Below the pieces are notes generated by a model. It was not told where the DNA came from. It searched no databases and worked only from the letters and a program-made list of their open reading frames with translations. A stretch of 9,541 nt of DNA from Deltaproteobacteria bacterium (GTDB lineage Bacteria; Desulfobacterota; UBA8473). Below, one piece after another: positions 1 through 6,355 of this stretch. Numbering within the stretch: position 1 is the first letter of the stretch; each line of letters opens with the position of its first letter. Location: the NCBI GenBank assembly GCA_030623035.1, contig JAUXFK010000106.1, forward strand, positions 1 through 9,541, in the 5' to 3' direction. A program made the position numbers and the translations under genes.

Positions 1-40
1 CACGATTTAAAACAATAACATAAATATAAAGAATAATAAA

Positions 41-640
41 TTACTTTAAGGAAATATAGATGTCGTTAAAATCCTTTTTTGCTTTTTCCAGATCATCAAG
101 ATGATTGATATTAAAAAAAAGGGATTGCTGCGGATCGAAATAGTGTATTTCCTCACTGCTGATTTCTTTGACCCGAACTTTGGGGAAAAAGCTTTTAATC
201 TTTAATCTGTTTGATTGCATAGAGGCCTCAATATGATTCCGGCATCTCTTTGAATAGACGGCATGGAGAGGTTGGAGACCATCATCTGAGCGGGGAACAA
301 CCACGTCGAAGTTATCTATCTTTGATATTGCATATTCGATAAACCCTTTATTAATAAAGGGCATGTCACAGGCAGTTACAAAAATATGCTGGGATGATGC
401 GTAGAACAGTCCTGTATAAATTCCGCCTAAAGCCCCTTTATTAGGGATAAGGTCCGTTACGATTTTAAGATCAAGATGGAGATATTCAATGGGGTTGTTT
501 GTAACGAGGATTATATCATCAAAGACATCCCTGAATATATCGATTGTCCGGTCAATTATCCTTTGACCATTGATCTTCAGGAAAGCCTTGTTTATACCTA
601 TCCTTGTGCTTTTGCCCCCAGCTAAGATAACCCCTGTCAA
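41..640 (-). CDS. mobA: Molybdenum cofactor guanylyltransferase (MobA-like)
   Basis: This 199-residue cytoplasmic nucleotidyltransferase would transfer GMP from GTP to Mo-molybdopterin, giving the guanine dinucleotide form of the cofactor used by DMSO-reductase-family enzymes. Visible family marks are the N-terminal nucleotide-binding loop LAGGKSTRIG (residues 6-15) followed by an NKAFL lysine segment, the GALGGIYTGL segment near residues 69-78, the TACDMPF motif near 89-95 with the metal-binding Asp92, and NINHLDDL near 177-184, matching the family NxNTPEDL-type C-terminal motif. Length fits MobA (about 190-200). The start is a TTG codon at 640-638: an in-frame TAA lies seven codons further upstream with no ATG between, and an AGGA lies about 9 nt upstream. 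It is the last gene of the minus-strand run, 32 bp after mobB. Related nucleotidyltransferases such as MocA (CTP, cytosine form) share the fold; pairing with mobB favours MobA. Confidence 0.88.
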   Translation of the reverse strand: MTGVILAGGKSTRIGINKAFLKINGQRIIDRTIDIFRDVFDDIILVTNNPIEYLHLDLKIVTDLIPNKGALGGIYTGLFYASSQHIFVTACDMPFINKGFIEYAISKIDNFDVVVPRSDDGLQPLHAVYSKRCRNHIEASMQSNRLKIKSFFPKVRVKEISSEEIHYFDPQQSLFFNINHLDDLEKAKKDFNDIYISLK

Positions 641-672
641 TGCAAAATATCCTAATATTTGTTACTGGCCCG

Positions 673-1317
673 TTAAGAGATCATTATCTCTATCTCTTTC
701 GGGTCTTCACAGTCCTTCAAAGCGGAGATCATCCCCTTTATTGACCGAATCATCATATCCTTAATAAAGGGTTTCAAGGTGATACTTTCACCATTGACCC
801 TGAGAATTATCGAGGGTCTTTTTTCCTTCTTAAGAAACCTGTCTTCAATGATATCTGCAATGCCTTCTATATCGTCTATACTTTTACACGGAACATCGAT
901 ATCAAAGTCCTTATCGCTGGCCAGGGCGAATAACATATCCTTCTTTGAACATAACAGTTCTCTGTTCGTATCTTTCCGATAAACCTCAATCTTTGGATGA
1001 CGATCATTCTTGTACCCTTCTGATATGATTATATCCACATCCCTGATGAATCTTACGCTGAGTTCTTTTAATGGCAACTCAGCTTCCACATCTCTTATCA
1101 TCGCCATCTTCATAGATGATGATATTACTGTAGTATGGGCTCCTGCCTTTTTGTGCCGCCAGCTATCCTTTCCTTGTCTGTCGATTTCAAAGCCGTGAAT
1201 ATCATGCTTAACAGTAGCAACCTTATATCCTCGCTTGTTTAGCTCAGGGATTATCTTTTCGATTAGGGTTGTCTTTCCGCTATTTGAATTACCGACAATA
1301 GATACAATGGGTATCAT
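673..1317 (-). CDS. mobB: Molybdopterin-guanine dinucleotide biosynthesis adaptor MobB
   Basis: This 214-residue P-loop GTP-binding protein is the partner of MobA and assists formation or delivery of the guanine dinucleotide cofactor. The Walker A motif GNSNSGKTT lies at residues 9-17. The family segments TVKHDIHGFEID (35-46), DSWRHKKAGA (51-60) and DIIISEGYKNDRHPKIEVYR (95-114, with the SEG..K region) are all present. Residues 165-214 form a C-terminal extension (ILRVNGESITLKPF onward) beyond the roughly 165-residue core seen in E. coli MobB; its function is not evident. The ATG start is supported by AAAGAGGT four nt upstream. It begins 19 bp after the acyl-CoA dehydrogenase stop and precedes mobA by 32 bp, so the three genes are very probably co-transcribed even though the dehydrogenase itself uses FAD rather than molybdenum. 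Confidence 0.9.
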   Translation of the reverse strand: MIPIVSIVGNSNSGKTTLIEKIIPELNKRGYKVATVKHDIHGFEIDRQGKDSWRHKKAGAHTTVISSSMKMAMIRDVEAELPLKELSVRFIRDVDIIISEGYKNDRHPKIEVYRKDTNRELLCSKKDMLFALASDKDFDIDVPCKSIDDIEGIADIIEDRFLKKEKRPSIILRVNGESITLKPFIKDMMIRSIKGMISALKDCEDPKEIEIMIS

Positions 1318-1336
1318 TTTAACCTCTTTAAATTCA

Positions 1337-2506
1337 TTAATATTCTACCTTCACCTTTTTCCAGCCCAGGCCGTCTAATGCAATAATCATACTCGTAATG
1401 TTGGAAGAGCCTTCTCCTGTCTGATACATAATCGCATCGCGATAGAGCCTTGCCACCGGATACTCCTCTGAATATCCATAACCACCGAATATCTCAACTG
1501 CAAACCGGGCAGACTTTACACAGGTCTCTGCTGCGATATGTTTTGCTATCGTACTCTCGAGGGTGTTCCTGATGTTTTGATCCGCCAGAAAGGCAGCCTT
1601 GTACAAAAGAACCCTCGACGCCTCTGTTCCGGCTATCATGTCGGCAATCTTTTGCTGGTTCATCTGAAATTCACCGATTCTTTTGCCAAAGGCCTCTCTT
1701 TCATTACAGTATCGAATACTTTCGTCTATACATGCCTGGGCAACCCCAACAGCCCCTGCTGCAACACTAATCCTCCCAAAATCGAGGGCATTCATTGCTA
1801 TTTTAAACCCTTGCCCCAATTCTCCGACAAGGTTTTGTTCCGGTATCCTGCAATCTTCGAATATAAGCTCCCCAGTGGGTGCACAGTGGTGACCCAGTTT
1901 GTTCTTTATCTCCTTCCTCTTTAGACCCGGCATATCCTTTTCAATAATAAAACACGAGATTCCCCTATGTTTCGGTATAATCTTTGGATCAGTCTTGACA
2001 TAAACCACGCCTGCATCCATTATAGGGGCGTTGCTGATCCACATTTTTGACCCATTTACAACAAAGGAATTGCCGTCTTTTATGGCAGTCGTTTGAATAG
2101 AGGCAAAGTCTGATCCGGCATTCGGCTCTGTCATCGCATTTACGCCAAATAGTTCACATTGAATCAGCTTTTTTATATACTTTTTCTTCTGTTGGTCCGT
2201 CCCCCAATTTAGAATTGTCAAAGGGCAGGTAAGGGCCTGCATATTAAAGAAATGCCTTAATGAGGATTCTGCCCTGCATATCTCCTCTACTATTATCGCA
2301 TGTGCGATATGTCCAAGGTTTGAACCACCGTAATGCTCTGGAAAGACGGACCCAAAAAAACCGTGGTCTGCCATCTTTTTAACAATCTCGTTTTGGAACC
2401 TGTGTGCATGATCATCCGTTGATACTTTTGGCATGATCTCTTTTTCAGCAAAGTCTCTTGCGAGCCTTTGTACTATCTTTTGTTCCTCTGTCAAGAAGAA
2501 ATCCAT
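1337..2506 (-). CDS. Acyl-CoA dehydrogenase, glutaryl-CoA dehydrogenase-like
   Basis: This 389-residue flavoprotein should oxidise an acyl-CoA ester at the alpha-beta carbons and pass electrons to electron-transfer flavoprotein. Domain order is the helical N-terminus (about 1-120), the beta middle domain with FAD motifs AMTEPNAGSD (124-133) and WISN (156-159), and the helical C-terminus with FGGYGYSEEYP (340-350). The catalytic base is Glu365 in TGEGSSNI, aligned with the family YEGT motif. Arg84 in AESSLR aligns by eye with human glutaryl-CoA dehydrogenase Arg94, which holds the substrate's distal carboxylate, but the human Tyr before the catalytic Glu is Gly364 here and human Glu87 corresponds to Cys77. 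This argues for the glutaryl/benzylsuccinyl-type branch but not an ordinary decarboxylating glutaryl-CoA dehydrogenase. The ATG is preceded by CTGGAG seven nt away. It lies downstream of the ligase across a repeat-filled gap and immediately upstream of mobB. Confidence 0.9.
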   Translation of the reverse strand: MDFFLTEEQKIVQRLARDFAEKEIMPKVSTDDHAHRFQNEIVKKMADHGFFGSVFPEHYGGSNLGHIAHAIIVEEICRAESSLRHFFNMQALTCPLTILNWGTDQQKKKYIKKLIQCELFGVNAMTEPNAGSDFASIQTTAIKDGNSFVVNGSKMWISNAPIMDAGVVYVKTDPKIIPKHRGISCFIIEKDMPGLKRKEIKNKLGHHCAPTGELIFEDCRIPEQNLVGELGQGFKIAMNALDFGRISVAAGAVGVAQACIDESIRYCNEREAFGKRIGEFQMNQQKIADMIAGTEASRVLLYKAAFLADQNIRNTLESTIAKHIAAETCVKSARFAVEIFGGYGYSEEYPVARLYRDAIMYQTGEGSSNITSMIIALDGLGWKKVKVEY

Positions 2507-2571
2507 ATTTAAGCTCCAGTAAATTAAATGGTTATTGACTTCCCTTTACAAAAAGAGAGGTCTCAGCCATT

Positions 2572-2717
2572 TAGTGTCCATCCAGAAATGAGCAATTTTG
2601 TTCAAGGTCAAGGAAGGCGAAGATTTTATCCACAGGAATATATGGACATATTTCGAGGATTAAAATCTGAACCTGACGCAGAGATTGGGCAAAAGGGCCA
2701 TTTATGGATGGACACTA
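2572..2717 (+). repeat. 146 bp MITE-like palindromic repeat, full copy
   Basis: The element has perfect 13 bp terminal inverted repeats, TAGTGTCCATCCA at 2572-2584 and its complement TGGATGGACACTA at 2705-2717. An inner inverted pair AGATTTTATCC (2621-2631) and GGATTAAAATCT (2657-2668) and scattered matching between the arms make the whole unit one long imperfect hairpin. If TA is the duplicated target, the inner termini are GTGTCCATCCA, a boundary type known for IS630/Tc1-mariner elements; this parentage is inference. It fills most of the gap between the ligase and dehydrogenase genes and, in the minus-strand message, would fold into a long stem that could affect processing or relative expression. 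No transposase is nearby. Confidence 0.8.
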
Positions 2718-2724
2718 TTTAAGA

Positions 2725-4698
2725 CTATTTCGCTTTGGATATCTCTTCGATGGCTTCGGGGTTTTCTATGGATGAGATGTCTCCGATATCCTCTCCAAGA
2801 TACTTCTTTTTTATAGTTCCTCTCACTATCTTTGCAGAACGGGTCTTGGGAAGAGCACCCAAAAAACGGACACCCTCAGGTCTCAGTGTCTTGCCGTGAA
2901 ATTTGACAACCTGTTCTTTAAGCTCTTCTCTCAGTTCTTCACTTGGGGAATAACCGGATTGCAGAGTTACAAAACATACAACGGCCTCTCCCTTTATCTC
3001 ATGAGGAACGCCAATGGCAGCCGCCTCTGATACAGCAGGGTGTTCAATAAGTGCTGCCTCTATTTCTCCAGGCCCGGTTCTCTTGCCTGCTACCTTTATC
3101 GTATCATCGGAACGACCATGCAAAAACCAGAATCCGTCTTCGTCCACATGTGCCCAGTCTCCATGATACCAGACCTCAGGCCATTTAGAGAAATATGTTT
3201 CCAGGTAACGCTGCGGGTCTTTTAGGAATCCCTTTGTAAAAGAAGGACACGGCTTTTTGCAAACAAGATGCCCAATACCTCCCCGAATGGGGTTGCCATC
3301 GTCGTCAAATACATCTATATCCATAGCCAGTCCAGGACCTCCTAAAGTACAGGGCTTGAGAGGAGAGATAGGCAGGGGGGATAAGAGACAACCTACCATT
3401 TCAGTACCCCCGGATATGTTAATAATCGGAGATTGTTTCTTGCCGATATTTTCAAAGAACCACATATATGAATCCGGATCCCACGGTTCACCTGTGGATC
3501 CGAGTATCCTGAGACTTGAAAGATCGTGTTTTTCTACCCATTCTAAACCGGATCTCATAAGAAGACGGATTGCAGTAGGTGATATCCCCAGGGTTGTAAT
3601 CTGGTGGCGTTCAACCATATCCCATATGCGGTCCGGATTCGGATAATTCGGTGCTCCTTCATAGATTATATGGGTTCCGCCATAGTGTTGTACACCGATA
3701 ATCTGCCATGGCCCCATCATCCAACCAATATCCGTTACCCAGAAGAATCGATCATTGGGTTTTGCATCAAATGCATAACCCAGCTCTTTAACGATTTGAG
3801 CAGTAGAACCTGCATGTGTATGTATAGTCCCTTTGGGAGGACCCGTGGTCCCTGATGAAAACAGGATCATTGCAAAATCCTCTGCATCCATTTTTTCAGT
3901 CTCAAATTGTTTTGACTGTTTCGGTACAATATCATCCCACCATATGTCTCTTCCATCAATCCATGGTATATCATGTTTTCCAATGCGTTTTTTAACGATA
4001 ATATGCTTTATGCTCGAACACATCTTTGCAGCTTCGTCACATATGGGCTTCAGCTCAATTTGCTTTCCTCTGCGAAAAGACCCATCGGCTGTAAAGAGAA
4101 CCTTTACTTCTGCGTCATCCATACGGATTGCCAAAGCTTTAGCTCCAAAACCCGAAAAAACAGGGACAAAGGGCGCTCCTATCTTCAGGCATGCCCAAAA
4201 TGCTACAATAAGCTCCGGGATCATAGGCATATAGAAACCGATAGTGTCCCCCTTTTTAATACCCAGGCCTGTCAAGGCATTTGCACAGCGGTTGGCCTCT
4301 GTGTATAGATCAAAATACGTCCATTTTTCAATGGTTCCATCCTCCCCTTCCCAGATAAAGGCCAGACGGTTCTTGGCTAAAGGGTCTTTTGCATGACGAT
4401 CCAGACTGTTATGTGCAATATTGATTTTTCCTCCGATAAACCATTTTGCCCATTCAAAACTCCTGGATTTATCCAGGTCCAACAACTTATCGTATGTTTT
4501 GAACCACTCTACATTGCAGTCTTCCATCATTGCGTCCCAGAACCACTCGATGTCATCTACTGATCTGGATATTAACTCCTTATAGGTCTTGATACGATGT
4601 TTATCCATGAACCTCTTTACATTGCTCTTTTTTATGTAATCACCATATGGGTTCCATATTACCTCTTTCATAAACCTTCCTTTCTGTTTGTTCATCAT
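2725..4698 (-). CDS. Acyl-CoA synthetase, AMP-forming (acetoacetyl/acetyl-CoA synthetase type)
   Basis: This 657-residue cytoplasmic ligase activates a carboxylic acid through an acyl-adenylate to its CoA thioester. The P-loop is SSGTTGPPKG (281-290). NISGGTEMVG (427-436) is the A5 region, the hinge and C-terminal core cover WYHGDWAHVDEDGFW to GRSDDTIKVAG (510-538), and Lys623 in PKTRSAKI is the catalytic, acetylatable lysine. Acetate-specific enzymes have WWQTETG at the A5 site; SGGTE resembles acetoacetyl-CoA synthetases, and the opening IWNPYGDYIKK also resembles that group, so acetate is unlikely as the main substrate. The chosen ATG has AAGGAG ten nt upstream; a second good start is Met10 (position 4671) with AAAGGA six nt upstream. 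The leader carries half of a dispersed repeat, and a full copy begins 7 nt past the stop. Substrate unknown. Confidence 0.88.
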   Translation of the reverse strand: MMNKQKGRFMKEVIWNPYGDYIKKSNVKRFMDKHRIKTYKELISRSVDDIEWFWDAMMEDCNVEWFKTYDKLLDLDKSRSFEWAKWFIGGKINIAHNSLDRHAKDPLAKNRLAFIWEGEDGTIEKWTYFDLYTEANRCANALTGLGIKKGDTIGFYMPMIPELIVAFWACLKIGAPFVPVFSGFGAKALAIRMDDAEVKVLFTADGSFRRGKQIELKPICDEAAKMCSSIKHIIVKKRIGKHDIPWIDGRDIWWDDIVPKQSKQFETEKMDAEDFAMILFSSGTTGPPKGTIHTHAGSTAQIVKELGYAFDAKPNDRFFWVTDIGWMMGPWQIIGVQHYGGTHIIYEGAPNYPNPDRIWDMVERHQITTLGISPTAIRLLMRSGLEWVEKHDLSSLRILGSTGEPWDPDSYMWFFENIGKKQSPIINISGGTEMVGCLLSPLPISPLKPCTLGGPGLAMDIDVFDDDGNPIRGGIGHLVCKKPCPSFTKGFLKDPQRYLETYFSKWPEVWYHGDWAHVDEDGFWFLHGRSDDTIKVAGKRTGPGEIEAALIEHPAVSEAAAIGVPHEIKGEAVVCFVTLQSGYSPSEELREELKEQVVKFHGKTLRPEGVRFLGALPKTRSAKIVRGTIKKKYLGEDIGDISSIENPEAIEEISKAK

Positions 4699-4708
4699 AT
4701 CTTGATCA

Positions 4709-4714
4709 CTCCTT
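4709..4714 (-). promoter_or_regulatory. Ribosome binding site of the ligase gene
   Basis: On the minus strand AAGGAG lies ten nt before the first ATG (4698). It abuts the broken end of the truncated repeat. A competing site AAAGGA (4683-4678) would serve the internal ATG at 4671, so the true start remains open between the two. Confidence 0.55.
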
Positions 4715-4770
4715 AAGATCTTTCCCTTCCTTGACCTTGAACAAAATTGCTCATTTCTTGATGGACACTA
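4714..4770 (-). repeat. Truncated second copy of the MITE-like repeat in the ligase leader
   Basis: Read on the minus strand from 4770, this 57 bp segment matches the first 57 bp of the full element at 2572 with only about four differences, including the terminal TAGTGTCCATC. Similarity ends abruptly at 4714, exactly where the ligase Shine-Dalgarno sequence (plus-strand CTCCTT, 4709-4714) begins, so the right half of the element is missing. It lies in the transcribed leader of the ligase gene, in the orientation opposite to the full copy. Confidence 0.82.
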
Positions 4771-4799
4771 GCGTAGCGAATTTAGAATCTTCAAAATGG

Positions 4800-4834
4800 T
4801 TCAAATCGTAAGTAAAAGATTATTCAAATCATAA
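4800..4834. repeat. Pair of 12 bp direct repeats in the ligase leader
   Basis: TTCAAATCGTAA (4800-4811) and TTCAAATCATAA (4823-4834) differ at one base and start 23 bp apart, about two helical turns. A weaker third unit, TTCAAAATGG, lies at 4790-4799. The spacing is compatible with a protein binding site downstream of the predicted minus-strand start, but AT-rich chance similarity is possible. Confidence 0.4.
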
Positions 4835-4880
4835 AATCTCATTAGCTCCTTAAGATGGCTAAAGAATTACAAATGTCCAA

Positions 4881-4909
4881 ATTCTATTTTATAGACCAGG
4901 TATTGTCAA
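4881..4909 (-). promoter_or_regulatory. Predicted sigma70-type promoter for the ligase/dehydrogenase/mobBA run
   Basis: On the minus strand a perfect -35 TTGACA (4909-4904) is followed after exactly 17 bp by -10 TAGAAT (4886-4881). Transcription would start near 4874, giving a leader of about 175 nt that contains the truncated repeat. Its -35 box is 15 bp from that of the divergent plus-strand promoter. Confidence 0.65.
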
Positions 4910-4924
4910 TAGATTGTTTTTTAC

Positions 4925-4953
4925 TTGACTGTACAGGTTGAGTTATGTATTAT
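4925..4953 (+). promoter_or_regulatory. Predicted sigma70-type promoter for the CoA-transferase gene
   Basis: TTGACT (4925-4930) and TATTAT (4948-4953) are separated by 17 bp on the plus strand. Transcription would start near 4960, leaving a leader of about 170 nt before the ATG at 5131. The back-to-back placement with the minus-strand promoter suggests a shared regulator could sit between the two -35 boxes, where CAATAGATTG (4907-4916) is a small palindrome. Confidence 0.62.
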
Positions 4954-5068
4954 TTTTGTATTTTTTATTAATCAATCGCATGGTTAAATAATCAACTTAT
5001 TCGTTTGCCATTAAAAATCGAGAATCTCCTTTTGAATCACCATGAGAAGGGTTTCTAAATCCAGAGGT

Positions 5069-5086
5069 TCTATGTCCGTTCATAGA
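5069..5086 (+). other. Small leader hairpin upstream of the CoA-transferase
   Basis: TCTATG (5069-5074) and CATAGA (5081-5086) form a perfect 6 bp stem around a TCCGTT loop in the predicted plus-strand leader, 44 bp before the start codon. It has no U-run and is not a terminator. It is too small to be assigned to any known riboswitch. Confidence 0.3.
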
Positions 5087-5117
5087 GTTTTATTTTAATT
5101 TTAAATAAATAACAAAG

Positions 5118-5124
5118 AAGGAGG
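5118..5124 (+). promoter_or_regulatory. Strong ribosome binding site deciding the CoA-transferase start
   Basis: A perfect AAGGAGG lies six nt before ATG 5131. The upstream in-frame GTG at 5125 directly abuts this site and could not be used efficiently, so translation should start at 5131. Confidence 0.85.
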
Positions 5125-5130
5125 GTGAAA

Positions 5131-6327
5131 ATGGGAAAGGCATTGGAAGGTCTCAAGGTGTTGGACTTAACCCAGTTTGAGGCGGGAACAACATCTACAA
5201 TATTACTGGGATTTTTAGGGGCAGATGTAATAAAGGTTGAAAATCCGGCAACAGGCGATGCAGGGAGATTCGCTTTTTCAGAAAAACGTGATGAGGGGAT
5301 CGATTCATTCTACTTCATCTTTCTCAATGCGAATAAAAAGAGCGTTACCTTGAATCTAAAGAGCGAAAAGGGAAAAGAACTCTTTAAAGAGATGGTTAAA
5401 AAAGCGGATGTGGTCGTTAATAACTTTGCCGTCGGAACCATGGAGGGTCTTGGAATCGGGTATGATGTGTTAAAAGAAGTAAATCCAAAGATTATCTATG
5501 CCGCAGTCACTGGATTTGGAACTTATGGGCCTTATAAGGATTATCCCTGTTTCGATATCGTCGCACAAGCCGTGGGTGGTTTAATGGGAATGACCGGCTA
5601 CCCTGAAAATCCTCCTACAAAAGTGGGAACAGGTCTGGGAGACAGTATTGCAGCGACTAATTTAACGGTTGGCATATTGGCCGCATTGTACCAAAGAGAA
5701 AAGACCGGCGAAGGACAGGAAATTGAGGTGGCAATGCAGGATTCGATATTTAATACATTGAGACCTGTATACAATTTCTATTATCTTATGGGCAAGCAGG
5801 CCCCTGAGAGAACAGGAAATCAAACAAAGTTGATAGCCCCATGGAACAGTTATAAAACAAAAGACGGCTGGGTGGTAGTCGGCTTACTTACAAATCCTCT
5901 GTGGGAAAATCTGCTTAAGGCTATAGGCAGAGATGACTGTCTGGGGGATGAAAGATTTGCTGACCCATTGTCTCGTGGGACACATCATGAGGTTGTAGAT
6001 AGTATGATTGAAGAGTGGACAAGCAAGAGGAATAAGATGGAGGCCATGTCCTATCTTGCCAGTAGAGATGTCCCATGCGGCGCTGTACTGGATCAAAAAG
6101 AATTAATGGAAAATCAGCAATTAAAAGAGAGAGAAATGGTTTTAGAGATTGAACATCCGAAAAGAGGGAAGCATGAGATAATTGGCTGTCCCATCAAGCT
6201 ATCGAAATCAAAGGTAGATATAAAATCTGCCCCTCTTCTTGGTGAAAATACCAATGAGATATTGAGTTCAATGCTTAATTTGACCGATGATGATCTCACT
6301 AAACTGAAAGAGGAAAAAGTAATCTGA
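5131..6327 (+). CDS. Class III CoA-transferase (CaiB/BaiF family)
   Basis: This 398-residue enzyme should move CoA between an acyl-CoA donor and a free carboxylate. Family marks are the N-terminal GLKVLDLTQFEAG and FLGADVIKVENP segments (7-39), NFAVGTMEGLGIGYD (98-112), the FDIVAQAVGGLMGMTG stretch (141-156), and GTGLGDSIAAT (167-176), whose Asp171 is the catalytic Asp forming the mixed anhydride. The length matches the family. The glycine-rich GGGGQ loop of formyl-CoA transferases is not seen, so oxalate/formyl-CoA exchange is unlikely; acceptors of this family include carnitine, benzylsuccinate, glutarate and aromatic acids, and the real one cannot be read here. An in-frame GTG two codons earlier (5125) overlaps the ribosome site, so ATG 5131 is chosen, with AAGGAGG six nt upstream. 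It is the first plus-strand gene, with its own promoter and terminator. Confidence 0.9.
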   Translation: MGKALEGLKVLDLTQFEAGTTSTILLGFLGADVIKVENPATGDAGRFAFSEKRDEGIDSFYFIFLNANKKSVTLNLKSEKGKELFKEMVKKADVVVNNFAVGTMEGLGIGYDVLKEVNPKIIYAAVTGFGTYGPYKDYPCFDIVAQAVGGLMGMTGYPENPPTKVGTGLGDSIAATNLTVGILAALYQREKTGEGQEIEVAMQDSIFNTLRPVYNFYYLMGKQAPERTGNQTKLIAPWNSYKTKDGWVVVGLLTNPLWENLLKAIGRDDCLGDERFADPLSRGTHHEVVDSMIEEWTSKRNKMEAMSYLASRDVPCGAVLDQKELMENQQLKEREMVLEIEHPKRGKHEIIGCPIKLSKSKVDIKSAPLLGENTNEILSSMLNLTDDDLTKLKEEKVI

Positions 6328-6355
6328 TATTTAAAATAAAATGGTAAACTTTAAA

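Larger units (their letters stand above)
4699..5130. other. Divergent intergenic region, 432 bp, AT-rich
   Basis: No convincing gene lies here. From left to right it holds the ligase ribosome site, the truncated repeat (4714-4770), a cluster of TTCAAA repeats (4790-4834), a copy of the ribosome-site sequence with a 13-codon open frame (4801-4856), the two divergent promoters (4881-4953), an AT-rich stretch, a small hairpin (5069-5086) and the CoA-transferase ribosome site. The stretch 4954-5068 shows nothing else that can be named. Confidence 0.7.

Noticed and set aside
1..40. Possible terminator after mobA
   Set aside because: The stretch is simply AT-rich with no stem; transcription may continue beyond the window.
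2528..2722. A 64-codon plus-strand open frame between ligase and dehydrogenase
   Set aside because: It runs almost exactly through the palindromic repeat, has no ribosome site, lies antisense to the operon and resembles no protein family; it is a by-product of the repeat.
3040..4308. Several 60-130 codon plus-strand open frames opposite the ligase gene
   Set aside because: They are antisense to a well-supported gene, rich in residues expected from reverse reading, and lack ribosome sites and family motifs.
5042..5098. An 18-codon open frame in the CoA-transferase leader (starts MRRVSKSRG)
   Set aside because: No ribosome site precedes it and it has no recognisable leader-peptide character such as repeated regulatory codons.
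5131..6327. Assignment as formyl-CoA:oxalate CoA-transferase, with the oxidoreductase as an oxalate enzyme
   Set aside because: The glycine-rich GGGGQ loop of formyl-CoA transferases is not visible, and no oxalyl-CoA decarboxylase is present.
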